Shown here: piece after piece, positions 1 through 7,460 of the stretch
Numbering within the stretch: the first letter of the stretch is position 1
How the letters are laid out: every line of letters starts with the position of its first letter
Notes under the pieces: generated by a model
What the model was told of the DNA's origin: nothing
What the model saw: only the letters and a program-made list of their open reading frames with translations
Database searches by the model: none
Origin: an uncultured Saprospiraceae bacterium
GTDB lineage: Bacteria > Bacteroidota > Bacteroidia > Chitinophagales > Saprospiraceae
Direction of reading: 5' to 3'
NCBI GenBank assembly: GCA_937942405.1
Contig: CALDEN010000193.1
Span: 1 to 12,164 of the forward strand
Length of the DNA: 12,164 bases
Translations under genes and position numbers: made by a program

Positions 1-80
1 TCTAATTCTTGCTTAATAATACGAGCTACTTGCCCTGTCAAACTTTTGGCTCTATTTGTGCCTACTATAATTGCTGTCAT
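1..80 (-). CDS. NADPH-dependent FMN reductase-like flavoprotein, N-terminal fragment
   Basis: Only the first 26 codons are inside the window; the gene continues beyond base 1. It begins with ATG at 80-78 and reads MTAIIVGTNRAKSLTGQVAR and onward. A short beta strand followed by GTNR and a serine-rich turn is the FMN phosphate-binding start of NADPH-dependent FMN reductase/azoreductase proteins with a flavodoxin-like fold. Members are usually cytosolic oxidoreductases of about 170-200 residues that reduce FMN, quinones or azo compounds with NAD(P)H. It is divergent from the hydrolase-parAB operon across an 83-base gap. The family call rests on a very short stretch, so the substrate cannot be given; another Rossmann-like protein is possible. 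Confidence 0.5.
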   Translation of the reverse strand, partial: MTAIIVGTNRAKSLTGQVARIIKQEL

Positions 81-139
81 GGTTATACTTTTTTAGTGTA
101 TCTGCTTTAGTTATACAATAGATTTACTCATATAAGGTT

Positions 140-147
140 TACCTTTG
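140..147 (+). promoter_or_regulatory. Bacteroidota-type -7 promoter element
   Basis: TACCTTTG matches the Bacteroidota sigma-A -7 consensus TAnnTTTG at every defined position and lies 16 bases before the ATG of the hydrolase gene. Initiation a few bases downstream would leave a leader of roughly 10 bases, so the operon mRNA would be almost leaderless. No good TTTG-type -33 box sits at the expected distance (the nearest, TTTAG at 106-110, is too far), which lowers confidence. The 83-base gap also carries GTTATAC twice (82-88 and 110-116). Confidence 0.45.
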
Positions 148-163
148 CGGCTTTATATCTCTT

Positions 164-844
164 ATGAAATTCAAATATTTAGGTCAGTCTTGTTTTTTGA
201 TTCATTTTGGTGGAAAAGTTATTTTAACTGATCCTGCATTATCTGCAAATCCGATCGCCAATATAGAATTAATCAAAGACATTAATCCAGATTATATACT
301 CTTAAGTCATGCTCATGGGGATCATGTCGCTGACTTAGAGGATGTTATGAAACGTAGCGATGCTACACTGATCTCTACGTATGAGCTCGTAAGCTATTAT
401 GGAGAAAAGGGATTTAAAGGTCATCCGATGAATACGGGTGGAAAGTGGAATTTTGATTTCGGTACCGTAAAAGTGGTATCTGCTGTGCACTCTAGTGTTC
501 TTCCAGATGGTACATACGGGAGTAATCCTGTGGGTTTTGTGGTGTGGAATGAGGACTCTTGCTTTTACTTTGCAGGAGATACTGCCTTGACCATGGATAT
601 GCAATTGATCCCATTAATGTGTCCAGCTCTGGATGTCGCTTTATTGCCGATCGGCGACAACTTTACGATGGGATATGAAGATGCTGCTATCGCCGCTGAA
701 TTTATAGAATGCGATGCGATTATCGGCTGTCATTACGACTCCTTCCCTTATATAGAAATAGATCATAAAGCTGCAGAGGCAGTTTTTGCCTCTAAGGGCA
801 AAAAATTATTATTACCGAGTATCGGAGAAGAAGTAGAATTTTAG
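164..844 (+). CDS. UPF0173-type metal-dependent hydrolase (metallo-beta-lactamase fold)
   Basis: The 226-residue product is a stand-alone metallo-beta-lactamase-fold hydrolase, close in length to the UPF0173/YtkL group. Visible metal ligands are the H-x-H-x-D-H motif at residues 49-54 (SHAHGDH), His109, Asp139 in AGDT and His190 in GCHYDSFP, so the dinuclear zinc (or iron/manganese) site looks complete. There is no signal peptide, so it should act in the cytosol. Substrates of this group are not established; the fold hydrolyses esters, phosphodiesters or lactams. It begins at the first in-frame ATG, 17 bases after a consensus -7 element. Its stop is 2 bases from the parA start, so translation of the two is probably coupled. 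A role in chromosome partitioning is only suggested by this position. Confidence 0.9.
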   Translation: MKFKYLGQSCFLIHFGGKVILTDPALSANPIANIELIKDINPDYILLSHAHGDHVADLEDVMKRSDATLISTYELVSYYGEKGFKGHPMNTGGKWNFDFGTVKVVSAVHSSVLPDGTYGSNPVGFVVWNEDSCFYFAGDTALTMDMQLIPLMCPALDVALLPIGDNFTMGYEDAAIAAEFIECDAIIGCHYDSFPYIEIDHKAAEAVFASKGKKLLLPSIGEEVEF

Positions 845-846
845 AA

Positions 847-1650
847 ATGGGAAAAATTATATCAATAGCTAATCAAAAAGGAGGTGTAGGTAAAACTACC
901 GTTGCCATAAATTTGGCCACAGCCTTAGCGATTTTAGAAAAGAAAGTATTACTCGTAGATGCGGACTCTCAGGCAAACGCCACTTCCGGACTAGGACACA
1001 AAGAAGACTATGCAGGTCGAGACTTATATAGCTGCCTCATGGGTGACAACCAGCTATCGACATCTATATTTGAAAGTAGTATTCCTAATCTGTTTATACT
1101 CCCTTCATCCATCGATCTCGTAGGTGCAGAGGTAGAACTCGTCAGTGTAGAACGTCGAGAATATCAGATGGCTACCCTTCTAGGGAAAGTAAAAGATGAC
1201 TACGATTATATCATCATCGACTGTTTACCATCCTTAGGTCTAATCACCATCAATGCCCTCACAGCATCAGACTCCGTACTGATCCCAGTCCAATGTGAGA
1301 TATTCAGTCTAGAGGGTCTAGGGAAATTAAAAAACACGATTACACTCGTAAAAGATAATCTAAATGCCAATCTAAGCATAGAAGGCATCGTACTATCGAT
1401 GTACGATAAGCGACTACGTATGGCAAACTTAGTTGTGAACGAGGTAAAAACAATGGTGAGTGACAATGTATTCGACACGATCATACATAGAAACTCTAAG
1501 GTAGGAGAAGCTCCTAGTATGGGGCAGTCCGTCATCACCTACGACTCGGCAAGTAAAGGAGCAGCCAATTTTTTGAACTTGGCATATGAGTTCCTAGAAA
1601 AAAATAATGACACAGAATCTGCTGACAAAATCATAGCTAATACAAAATAA
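847..1650 (+). CDS. parA: Chromosome-partitioning ATPase ParA/Soj
   Basis: A 267-residue ParA/Soj-type P-loop ATPase of normal length. The deviant Walker A box KGGVGKTT spans residues 11-18 with signature lysine 11 and P-loop lysine 16. The A' box is DAD at 38-40 and the Walker B aspartate is 125 in YIIIDC. The C-terminal third (about 215-250) has the usual EAPSxGxxVxxYDxxSKGA pattern. ATP-bound ParA dimers coat the nucleoid, and ParB stimulates hydrolysis, so the pair positions newly replicated origins. It has no N-terminal HTH, as expected for the chromosomal rather than large plasmid type. It is followed by parB after 12 bases. The Ser at 41, where many ParAs have Pro (DPQ), is a mild variation. 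Confidence 0.95.
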   Translation: MGKIISIANQKGGVGKTTVAINLATALAILEKKVLLVDADSQANATSGLGHKEDYAGRDLYSCLMGDNQLSTSIFESSIPNLFILPSSIDLVGAEVELVSVERREYQMATLLGKVKDDYDYIIIDCLPSLGLITINALTASDSVLIPVQCEIFSLEGLGKLKNTITLVKDNLNANLSIEGIVLSMYDKRLRMANLVVNEVKTMVSDNVFDTIIHRNSKVGEAPSMGQSVITYDSASKGAANFLNLAYEFLEKNNDTESADKIIANTK

Positions 1651-1662
1651 ATCCTGTACCAC

Positions 1663-2556
1663 ATGGCTAAGAAAAAAGACTTAAGTAAAGGGATCAGAGC
1701 CCTACTATCCAATATAGAAAAGAAAGATACCGCTCGTACTGAAATCACTACTAGTGCCCCACCCACAACGACTGGTGTATCTACTGTAGACATAGACCTT
1801 ATCGAGGCCAATGCAAATCAACCGCGTAAAGAATTTAAAGATGAGGCTCTGCAAGAGCTTGTTGAATCCATAAAGGTACATGGCATAATACAACCCCTTA
1901 CTGTACGCAAGATGGGTGGTCGCAAGTACCAACTCATATCTGGAGAGCGTCGATTTAGAGCGTCTAAAATAGTCGGCCTTAAAGAAGTACCGGTATACAT
2001 ACGTGAAGTAAATGATCAAGAGTTGTTAGAAATGGCTCTCGTGGAAAACATACAACGGGAAGACCTCAACGCCATAGAGGTAGCCATCTCCTACAGTCGT
2101 CTCATCCAAGAGTGCGATCTAAGTCATGAAGACCTCGCTAATCGTGTAGCGAAGAAAAGAAGTACGATCAGTAACTACCTGAGGCTATTAAAGCTTCCCC
2201 CTGAAATCCAAAAAGCAGTCTCTGCTGAAAAGATCAGCATGGGTCATGCTCGTGCATTAGCAGGTGTGGAAGATGTATCTATGCAACTTATGGCATATGA
2301 CAAGGTCATCAAGAACAATCTCTCTGTAAGAGCTCTAGAAGCCTTCCTTAAGCCCTCTAGCAGTGCTAAAAAAGCCCCTAGCTCCTCAGATGGAAGTTTA
2401 CCTACCGAGCTAGTTCTGATCAGACAAGAGCTGAAAGGTAAATTTGGTACGACCGTAAACATCGATCGGAATAATACTTCAGGAAAAGGAAAAATATCCA
2501 TACCATTTAAAAACGATGAGGAATTAAATTACATTCTCGACATCTTAAAGGACTAG
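1663..2556 (+). CDS. parB: Chromosome-partitioning protein ParB/Spo0J
   Basis: A 297-residue ParB. A lysine-rich N-terminus with the KKDLSKGIRALL helix that contacts ParA and a Thr/Pro-rich linker (about 25-40) lead into the ParB/Srx CTP-binding domain. Box II is GERRFRA at 94-100 and the following conserved box is ENIQRED at 128-134. A helix-turn-helix (about 150-180, LSHEDLANRVAKKRSTISNY) should read parS. A second linker rich in Ser and Lys (230-245) joins the C-terminal dimerisation domain (about 247-297). The protein loads at parS, spreads as a CTP-gated clamp and recruits SMC in many bacteria; smc also occurs in this window. No perfect parS palindrome is visible here. The ATG at 1663 gives the family-typical N-terminus. 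Confidence 0.95.
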   Translation: MAKKKDLSKGIRALLSNIEKKDTARTEITTSAPPTTTGVSTVDIDLIEANANQPRKEFKDEALQELVESIKVHGIIQPLTVRKMGGRKYQLISGERRFRASKIVGLKEVPVYIREVNDQELLEMALVENIQREDLNAIEVAISYSRLIQECDLSHEDLANRVAKKRSTISNYLRLLKLPPEIQKAVSAEKISMGHARALAGVEDVSMQLMAYDKVIKNNLSVRALEAFLKPSSSAKKAPSSSDGSLPTELVLIRQELKGKFGTTVNIDRNNTSGKGKISIPFKNDEELNYILDILKD

Positions 2557-2574
2557 TAGAGCGTTCTAAATATT

Positions 2575-3168
2575 ATGAGACTGGACTTGCGTACTTTTCT
2601 TATTGCTTTACTCTCGCTACAGGCCATAATAGGCTTGGGCCAAAATCAACCTCCTGCATCAACCGAAACCTCTGAAATCGGAGAAGCTCAAGCTGAGTAT
2701 TCTAAACGAGGCCTTAAGGACATATTTGAAGGGGAGCCTGGAAGGGCGGCCCTATTCTCACTCGTCTTACCAGGAGCAGGACAAGCATACAATAAACGAT
2801 GGTGGAAAGTTCCGATAGCTCTGGGAGTAGAGGGTTATTTTATTTATAATATCATCGATAAGAGGAGTGAATTTAAAGCTCTCGATGGGAGATGGAGATA
2901 CTTTATAGCGTTTGGAGAGGATCCAGATGGGTCTCCACTAAGCCAATCACAAATAAAAATAGATCGTGATGACGCTCGACAAGCCATGGAATACTCATGG
3001 GTATTCTGGGGTATAGCTCATCTAGTCGTAACCCTAGAAGCATTTATTAATCGACATCTTATGGACTTTGATATCTCAGATGATCTATCGATTAAGTACA
3101 AAATAGACACCGCTCCTGCAGTAAATCCGATACAAGTTCATGCAATCTCTGTTAATTACAGTTTCTGA
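2575..3168 (+). CDS. DUF5683 family exported membrane protein
   Basis: A 197-residue protein with a signal peptide (residues 1-22, cleavage near LGLGQ) and the DUF5683 core from about residue 46. The core includes the family hallmark LPGAGQAYNKRWWKVPI (65-81), a hydrophobic segment at about 81-95 and another at about 140-157 (WVFWGIAHLVVTLEAF). It ends in a short beta-like tail with terminal Phe. The function of DUF5683 is unknown; the GAGQxYN motif resembles small membrane proteins of the TM2/P13 type. It lies 18 bases after parB. From memory, parA-parB-DUF5683 followed by dapB and lepB is a common order in flavobacteria; here the order breaks after DUF5683 and an opposing ompA gene follows after only 12 bases. 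No terminator hairpin is seen between them. Confidence 0.85.
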   Translation: MRLDLRTFLIALLSLQAIIGLGQNQPPASTETSEIGEAQAEYSKRGLKDIFEGEPGRAALFSLVLPGAGQAYNKRWWKVPIALGVEGYFIYNIIDKRSEFKALDGRWRYFIAFGEDPDGSPLSQSQIKIDRDDARQAMEYSWVFWGIAHLVVTLEAFINRHLMDFDISDDLSIKYKIDTAPAVNPIQVHAISVNYSF

Positions 3169-3180
3169 TATAGCCCTATT

Positions 3181-5184
3181 TTAAAAGCTAATCAGATAAG
3201 CCCCCGGAAACATTTTATATACATTACTAACCATGTATTCTTGAGCTTCATCTTCTGACTGGAAACCTCCATATAGATACATATGTTTCTTAGTAACTGG
3301 AGATATCAGTAGGTTTACATCATTGAAAATCGAAAACATAGGATGCGTTGACGACAACTCTTTTTCTGTCTCTACAAGTACGATATGATGACCAGTCATC
3401 CATTCTGCAGTTTCTTCATCTCGCTCAAACTCCATCGACTCCTCTGATACTTCTTCTTGTCTTGTCAATTCTTCTACAACTGCATTGTTTACCTCAGCAA
3501 TTACGTCTTCTACTTCTTCTTGCACTGGCTCTTCTTCTTGAATCCCCTCTTCTGATTCTTCTAATATGACTTCCTCTTCTACCCTTTCTAGACTACCTAG
3601 ATCATCGATTTCTTCAACTATACTAGTTTCCATTTTATTAACAACTACTTCTTGGACTATTTCTTCAGGTTTTTCTAGAGTTGTAATCTCAGTAGTTACT
3701 TTACTAATTGATTTGGTTGCTGTTGAATTTACCGATTTTGTAGATATGCTTTCTTTTACAATTTCTTTAGTCACTACAGGACTTTCTATCATCTGACTCT
3801 CTATTTCCTCCACTTCTTTTATTTCCTGCGGAGTAGGTGTTAAGTCCTGAAAAGTTCTTTCTTCTTTTACCTGAGTGTCCTGAGTGATTTCAGACACGAC
3901 CTTACTCACCTCTTTTTCAATCTGAGTTGTTTCAGGTCTTCTTTTTCGACTGTTTTTTTTCTTCTTATTATTTCTAGATCTTGTAGAAGCTCGTTTACTA
4001 GTAGGTTCTTTTGTGTCAGCAGGTACTTCTATTACACCTTGATTTTGTATCTCAGCAAGTAAAGCATCCATATGTTCTGCTTGCTTCATCGAAGCCAGCG
4101 ATTTACTCATGTAATTACCTTCTGACAATATGTCGATCAATTTAAGTTCAGTTCTTCTATTTTCAGCATGTTCTTCATTACTACAGCTTACTCCTTGCTT
4201 GCAATGATTGAGAATCGTAGTAAGTCCATAGCCTTTGGCTTTAAGCCTAGATGGATCGATTGTACCCTCTCTAAGCACATAATTTACGGCGGTATTGGCT
4301 CTTTTTTGAGATAATTCTAGATTCCCCGATGGATTACCTCTACTATCGGTATGCGACCCTAACTCGATAACTAGATTTGGATTATCCATTATAAAGAGCT
4401 TGAGTTTGTCTAATTCTATCTTTGCTTCATCTGATAAATCATAGCTCGCTGCTTCATAATAGATCGTATTCATTTTTATCTCCATTCCTGGATGAATTCG
4501 CTCTAGCTCAACATTGGCAAGCAAGGTCCCAAAAGAATTTTGCTCTGTAAGATTATCCGTTACCCCTGGTTTTACTTCACCGATTCCTTCAAAACACAGA
4601 ATACATCCCTTTACATCTACAAATGCCTCCATACGTTTAGTCTGATACCCATCTTTTCTGATCATCAGAGTATAATGGTTTCCTTTTTTCAGATGGACCT
4701 TGAAGTCAGGTAGCTGGTAATCCTGAAGTGTGAGTACCATTTCTTTAGCCGTATTATTATACACCTCGATCGTAGAGCTTTTAATCGCATCTACGGGGGT
4801 TTCGTCGTTATTCCGCTCCTCTGCTATTGTAATCTCAAACATGTAGCCTGGGGCTCTCTTAAGTTCGAATTTCAAAAACGATTTTCCACCAGCTGCTACC
4901 CCTATTGTATTTGATGACATGGTACTAGGATGGAAGTATTCATGAGACGTCACTACCGTAAATTTTTGATTTATCGGAACTGTACAAGAGAAGAATCCCT
5001 CATTATTACTGATACATTCAGAAATTAATGTATCCAAGCGATCATCTAGTACTTGGATTAATATACCCTCTAAATAGCCTCTATTTCCACTTTCAAAAAC
5101 ATACCCCTCAACTTTGGCAGTATCCTGGGCGAAAAGAAAACTTGTACATAAAAGAAAGAGAAAGAAAGAAATGCTTTTTTTCAT
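3181..5184 (-). CDS. OmpA-family outer-membrane/peptidoglycan protein with SPOR-like C-terminus
   Basis: A 667-residue exported protein, likely anchored between outer membrane and cell wall. In order: signal peptide (1-20, ending LFAQ); a carboxypeptidase-regulatory-like beta-sandwich (about 24-110); a second Ig/PEGA-like segment (about 113-205) containing CxxC at 194-197; an OmpA peptidoglycan-binding domain (about 240-350). The OmpA domain has the diaminopimelate-contacting pair Asp280 and Arg295 and the common Bacteroidota CxxxxxC loop (328-334) before NRRTEL. Then come a basic cluster (397-417, with KKKK and RKRR), a very Glu-rich linker (about 420-595) and a C-terminal segment (about 598-667) ending in YLYGGFxSxDEAxEY...AYLISF, which resembles the second half of a SPOR domain. 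The purine-rich coding strand of the linker creates open frames on the other strand. The SPOR-like call is an inference from pattern. Confidence 0.88.
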   Translation of the reverse strand: MKKSISFFLFLLCTSFLFAQDTAKVEGYVFESGNRGYLEGILIQVLDDRLDTLISECISNNEGFFSCTVPINQKFTVVTSHEYFHPSTMSSNTIGVAAGGKSFLKFELKRAPGYMFEITIAEERNNDETPVDAIKSSTIEVYNNTAKEMVLTLQDYQLPDFKVHLKKGNHYTLMIRKDGYQTKRMEAFVDVKGCILCFEGIGEVKPGVTDNLTEQNSFGTLLANVELERIHPGMEIKMNTIYYEAASYDLSDEAKIELDKLKLFIMDNPNLVIELGSHTDSRGNPSGNLELSQKRANTAVNYVLREGTIDPSRLKAKGYGLTTILNHCKQGVSCSNEEHAENRRTELKLIDILSEGNYMSKSLASMKQAEHMDALLAEIQNQGVIEVPADTKEPTSKRASTRSRNNKKKKNSRKRRPETTQIEKEVSKVVSEITQDTQVKEERTFQDLTPTPQEIKEVEEIESQMIESPVVTKEIVKESISTKSVNSTATKSISKVTTEITTLEKPEEIVQEVVVNKMETSIVEEIDDLGSLERVEEEVILEESEEGIQEEEPVQEEVEDVIAEVNNAVVEELTRQEEVSEESMEFERDEETAEWMTGHHIVLVETEKELSSTHPMFSIFNDVNLLISPVTKKHMYLYGGFQSEDEAQEYMVSNVYKMFPGAYLISF

Positions 5185-5209
5185 AAAATACTATTGGTTT
5201 TAATGGACC

Positions 5210-5259
5210 ATTCTAAATAAACAACTAGAATCGCTTTATTTAGACTGTGTATTTAGAAT
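5210..5259. repeat. Three TATTTAGA-like copies, one inverted, between ompA and fmt
   Basis: Bases 5212-5221 (TCTAAATAAA) are the exact reverse complement of 5235-5244. Bases 5210-5219 (ATTCTAAATA) are the exact reverse complement of 5250-5259. The shared left arm could therefore pair with either right arm. ATTTAGA also occurs as a direct repeat at 5238-5244 and 5251-5257, 13 bases apart. The cluster is 26-75 bases before the ompA ATG and 86-135 bases before the fmt ATG, so it may be an operator or an RNA leader structure. The pairing is certain; the function is inferred. Confidence 0.4.
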
Positions 5260-5344
5260 TAGGTTACTTTATATCCCAACACATTCCAAAATTGAACCAT
5301 ATTTGTCCTCTAATTTTCATTTCAACTTTATTAAGTAGGTACAA

Positions 5345-6274
5345 ATGACTTCAAAACTTCGAATAATATTTATGGGAACGCCCGATTTTGCGGTGCCCTC
5401 TTTGAAGATTTTACACGAAAACAATTTCGATATAGTCGGAGTCATTACTGCGACAGATAAGCATGGAGGTAGAGGAGGTAAACAGCTTATCACTTCTGCA
5501 GTAAAAAAATATGCAGTAGAGCATAATCTTCCTGTCCTGCAGCCCAAAAACTTAAAGGCTCCTGCGTTTATCGAGGAACTAAAAGCTCTCAAAGCAGATT
5601 TACAGATCGTCGTTGCATTCAGAATGCTTCCCGAAATCGTATGGAATATGCCTGCTCATGGTACGTATAATCTACACGGATCATTACTCCCTAAATATAG
5701 AGGTGCCGCTCCGATCCACTGGGCAGTGATCAATGGTGAAAAAGAAACTGGCGTAACTAGTTTTAAGCTTAAACATGCCATAGACACTGGAGATCTACTA
5801 TTCCAAGAAAAACTGGCTATAGAAGCTCAAGATACTACTGGTGATGTACATGATAAAATGATGCATCTAGGTGCTGAGGTAATTCTTAAAACGGTACAGG
5901 CTGTGGCCAATGATCAAATCGTTCTGAAAAAACAATCTGAAACTGATGCTAGCCATGCTCCGAAATTGAATAGAGACAACTGTAAAATAGACTTTACTAA
6001 ATCCACCCCAGAGGTTATCAACTTTATCAGAGGACTATCTCCGTTTCCACTAGCCTGGACGACCCTTGATTTTAAAGAGACAAAAATTATTGAGGCTGAA
6101 GCCGAAGAATTATTTACACATAAGTACTATCCCGGCACTATGTTGTCTGATAATAAAACCTACTTATACTACTGCACACAAGACAGTGCAATCAGTATTC
6201 TCAAACTAAAAATGTCTGGAAAGAAAGTAATGGATATAAAATCTTTCTTAAATGGATATAAACTACCTATTTAG
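5345..6274 (+). CDS. fmt: Methionyl-tRNA formyltransferase
   Basis: A 309-residue Fmt, normal length. It transfers a formyl group from 10-formyl-tetrahydrofolate to the amino group of initiator Met-tRNA in the cytosol. The N-terminal formyltransferase fold opens with IIFMGTPDFAVPSL (7-20). The folate-site signature NLHGSLLPKYRGAAPIHWA (109-127) supplies catalytic Asn109 and His111, and Asp147 in DTGD completes the N-H-D triad; the 38-residue spacing from Asn to Asp fits the family. The C-terminal tRNA-binding domain (about 208-309) starts after HAPKLNRDNCKIDF. The first ATG is used. It is divergent from ompA; CATATTTG at 5298-5305 is a 7-of-8 match to the -7 consensus but lacks a good partner. 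Its last 12 bases overlap the end of a small opposing gene. Confidence 0.96.
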   Translation: MTSKLRIIFMGTPDFAVPSLKILHENNFDIVGVITATDKHGGRGGKQLITSAVKKYAVEHNLPVLQPKNLKAPAFIEELKALKADLQIVVAFRMLPEIVWNMPAHGTYNLHGSLLPKYRGAAPIHWAVINGEKETGVTSFKLKHAIDTGDLLFQEKLAIEAQDTTGDVHDKMMHLGAEVILKTVQAVANDQIVLKKQSETDASHAPKLNRDNCKIDFTKSTPEVINFIRGLSPFPLAWTTLDFKETKIIEAEAEELFTHKYYPGTMLSDNKTYLYYCTQDSAISILKLKMSGKKVMDIKSFLNGYKLPI

Positions 6275-6484
6275 TGTAATAATCTCCATGATTTTATTCA
6301 ACGCTGAAGAGATTATTTTAAACTCTTTCAAAGCCGATGCTTCTACTTGCTCATACTCCGATATATTGCTGATACTGAAGTCTATAGGATCTGCTTGAAC
6401 AACGAAATTTAAGTAAATAAAACTGAGGAAGCTAAGGAGTATTAAAGACTTAAAAAAGAAGTTAGTTTTTAGATGTGGTTTCAT
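6263..6484 (-). CDS. Small putative exported protein
   Basis: A 73-residue frame with ATG at 6484-6482. The N-terminus is lysine-containing and then strongly hydrophobic (residues about 9-29, FFFKSLILLSFLSFIYLNFV), ending near VVQADP, so it looks like a signal peptide with a cleavage site close to residue 31. The mature part would be about 42 residues and is not recognised. It overlaps the 3' end of fmt by 12 bases on the opposite strand and ends inside it. Support is the signal-peptide pattern and its isolated position in a gap otherwise without genes. Against it are its short length, the lack of homology I can name and the lack of a clear promoter. The upstream gap carries a 7-bp inverted repeat (CGTTAAA at 6492-6498 and TTTAACG at 6519-6525). 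Confidence 0.45.
   Translation of the reverse strand: MKPHLKTNFFFKSLILLSFLSFIYLNFVVQADPIDFSISNISEYEQVEASALKEFKIISSALNKIMEIITLNR
6278..6317 (+). repeat. Inverted repeat just after fmt, possible weak terminator
   Basis: AATAATCTC (6278-6286) and GAGATTATT (6309-6317) are exact reverse complements around a 22-base loop, starting 4 bases after the fmt stop and followed by TT. The stem is AT-rich and the T tract is short, so termination would be weak. The element lies inside the reverse-strand small gene and may simply be part of its coding sequence. Confidence 0.3.
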
Positions 6485-6577
6485 TGGTGGTCGTTAAAAA
6501 TGGTAATAGTAGTATCTGTTTAACGTCGGATTTTAAAAATTAGTTACACCATTCCCATTTATTTAACATTTGGGCAT

Positions 6578-6605
6578 AAAAAAAGGGGTGATTTCACCCC
6601 TTTTT
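6578..6605 (-). terminator. Rho-independent terminator, probably bidirectional
   Basis: GGGGTGA (6585-6591) pairs with TCACCCC (6594-6600), flanked by A tracts on the left and T tracts on the right, so either strand gives a G+C-rich hairpin followed by U residues (seven on the minus strand, five on the plus strand). It begins 33 bases after the DUF4412 stop codon, which is its obvious user. It could also stop plus-strand readthrough from fmt. Confidence 0.9.
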
Positions 6606-6638
6606 AATATTCTTTATCTCGTTTGCTTAGATTTTGGA

Positions 6639-7361
6639 CTAGAATCCAAAACCTCCTCCACCTCCCATGGCTCCCATCTTATCCATAAACTCCTGGAAAG
6701 TCATCTTTGTGTACCCATCCGTATTTAATGTAAATACGGAATCGTCCACTTCTTTGTCTAGCTTCACCGTACTCATCGTCATTTTCATCTGTGGCTGTAT
6801 GATGATCATTTCTAATGGAAATCCATCTATGTCAAAATATTGCATACCCTGAAGCATCTTAGAATCTGCTTTTATCCCCTTGGCTACATACATCTCCATA
6901 GTTGCCTTATTAGTCTTAGGATCGATAATTTCTGTTTTCACACATTTATGACCCAATATTTCTTTAGTGTCGCTTTCATCATATTTCACTTCGAATCCTT
7001 CAAAAGCATCTGCCTGGTCTGCTGTTGCTTTTTGCATGTCGTCTTTAGATGATGCTACATGCATTTTCTGACCCATCATATCCATAAGCATGTCGACACT
7101 CCCTGATTCTTTATCGTATAGCGACTTCATCTTAATCATTCCCCCCATCATATCCATCGAAGACATATTTTTTCCATCTTTAAAAAAGATATGCGTTTGT
7201 GATCCTTTCATCATTTGTAACATTGCAGCCATCTGCTCATCATCAGAACTTACATCTGTAATTTCTAATACGAGTGATCCCTGATCCAATTCCATCTGTG
7301 CCTGAAGACCTACAGAGACGAATAAAAAGGAAAATAAAAGTGTGTTTAATAAATTTTTCAT
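6639..7361 (-). CDS. DUF4412 family exported protein, methionine-rich
   Basis: A 240-residue protein with a signal peptide (1-22, cleavage near LQAQ) and the layout of DUF4412 proteins, which are periplasmic or surface-exposed in Bacteroidota and of unknown function. The family-typical middle reads DTKEILGHKCVKTEI (131-145), followed by MEMYVAKGI. About 30 of 240 residues are methionine, with 16 between residues 44 and 109 in clusters such as SSMDMMGGMIKM. The C-terminus is GAMGGGGGFGF. It is a single-gene unit: 99 bases separate it from the exonuclease gene upstream and a strong terminator follows. No confident promoter is visible. The methionine clusters may be structural or could bind soft metals; the sequence does not decide. 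Confidence 0.8.
   Translation of the reverse strand: MKNLLNTLLFSFLFVSVGLQAQMELDQGSLVLEITDVSSDDEQMAAMLQMMKGSQTHIFFKDGKNMSSMDMMGGMIKMKSLYDKESGSVDMLMDMMGQKMHVASSKDDMQKATADQADAFEGFEVKYDESDTKEILGHKCVKTEIIDPKTNKATMEMYVAKGIKADSKMLQGMQYFDIDGFPLEMIIIQPQMKMTMSTVKLDKEVDDSVFTLNTDGYTKMTFQEFMDKMGAMGGGGGFGF
6718..6740. repeat. Perfect 10-bp inverted repeat inside the DUF4412 gene
   Basis: TCCGTATTTA (6718-6727) and TAAATACGGA (6731-6740) are exact reverse complements separated by ATG. The repeat lies in the 3' part of the coding sequence (residues about 208-216, SVFTLNTDG). It could form an mRNA hairpin; a chance match in AT-rich DNA is also reasonable. Confidence 0.45.
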
Positions 7362-7460
7362 TTGTTATGTTTGAAATTTTTGTGCTATTATACTAATACA
7401 ATATGGACGCTTAAAGTTTCTATCTGTTACGATTCTCGATCAATTATCTAAAAAACTCGA

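Noticed and set aside
847..2556. Search for a parS palindrome in and around parAB
   Set aside because: Only partial CGTG-containing half sites were found (for example near 2003 and 2041); none is palindromic or close to the canonical 16-mer.
3348..3796. Two Leu/Ser-rich plus-strand open frames opposite the ompA gene
   Set aside because: They mirror the purine-rich Glu/Lys codons of the OmpA linker on the other strand; low-complexity products with no domain or own start context.
3934..3996. Nuclear-localisation-like basic cluster in the OmpA protein
   Set aside because: The protein is exported by a bacterium; a basic patch next to an acidic linker is better read as an envelope- or polymer-binding feature.
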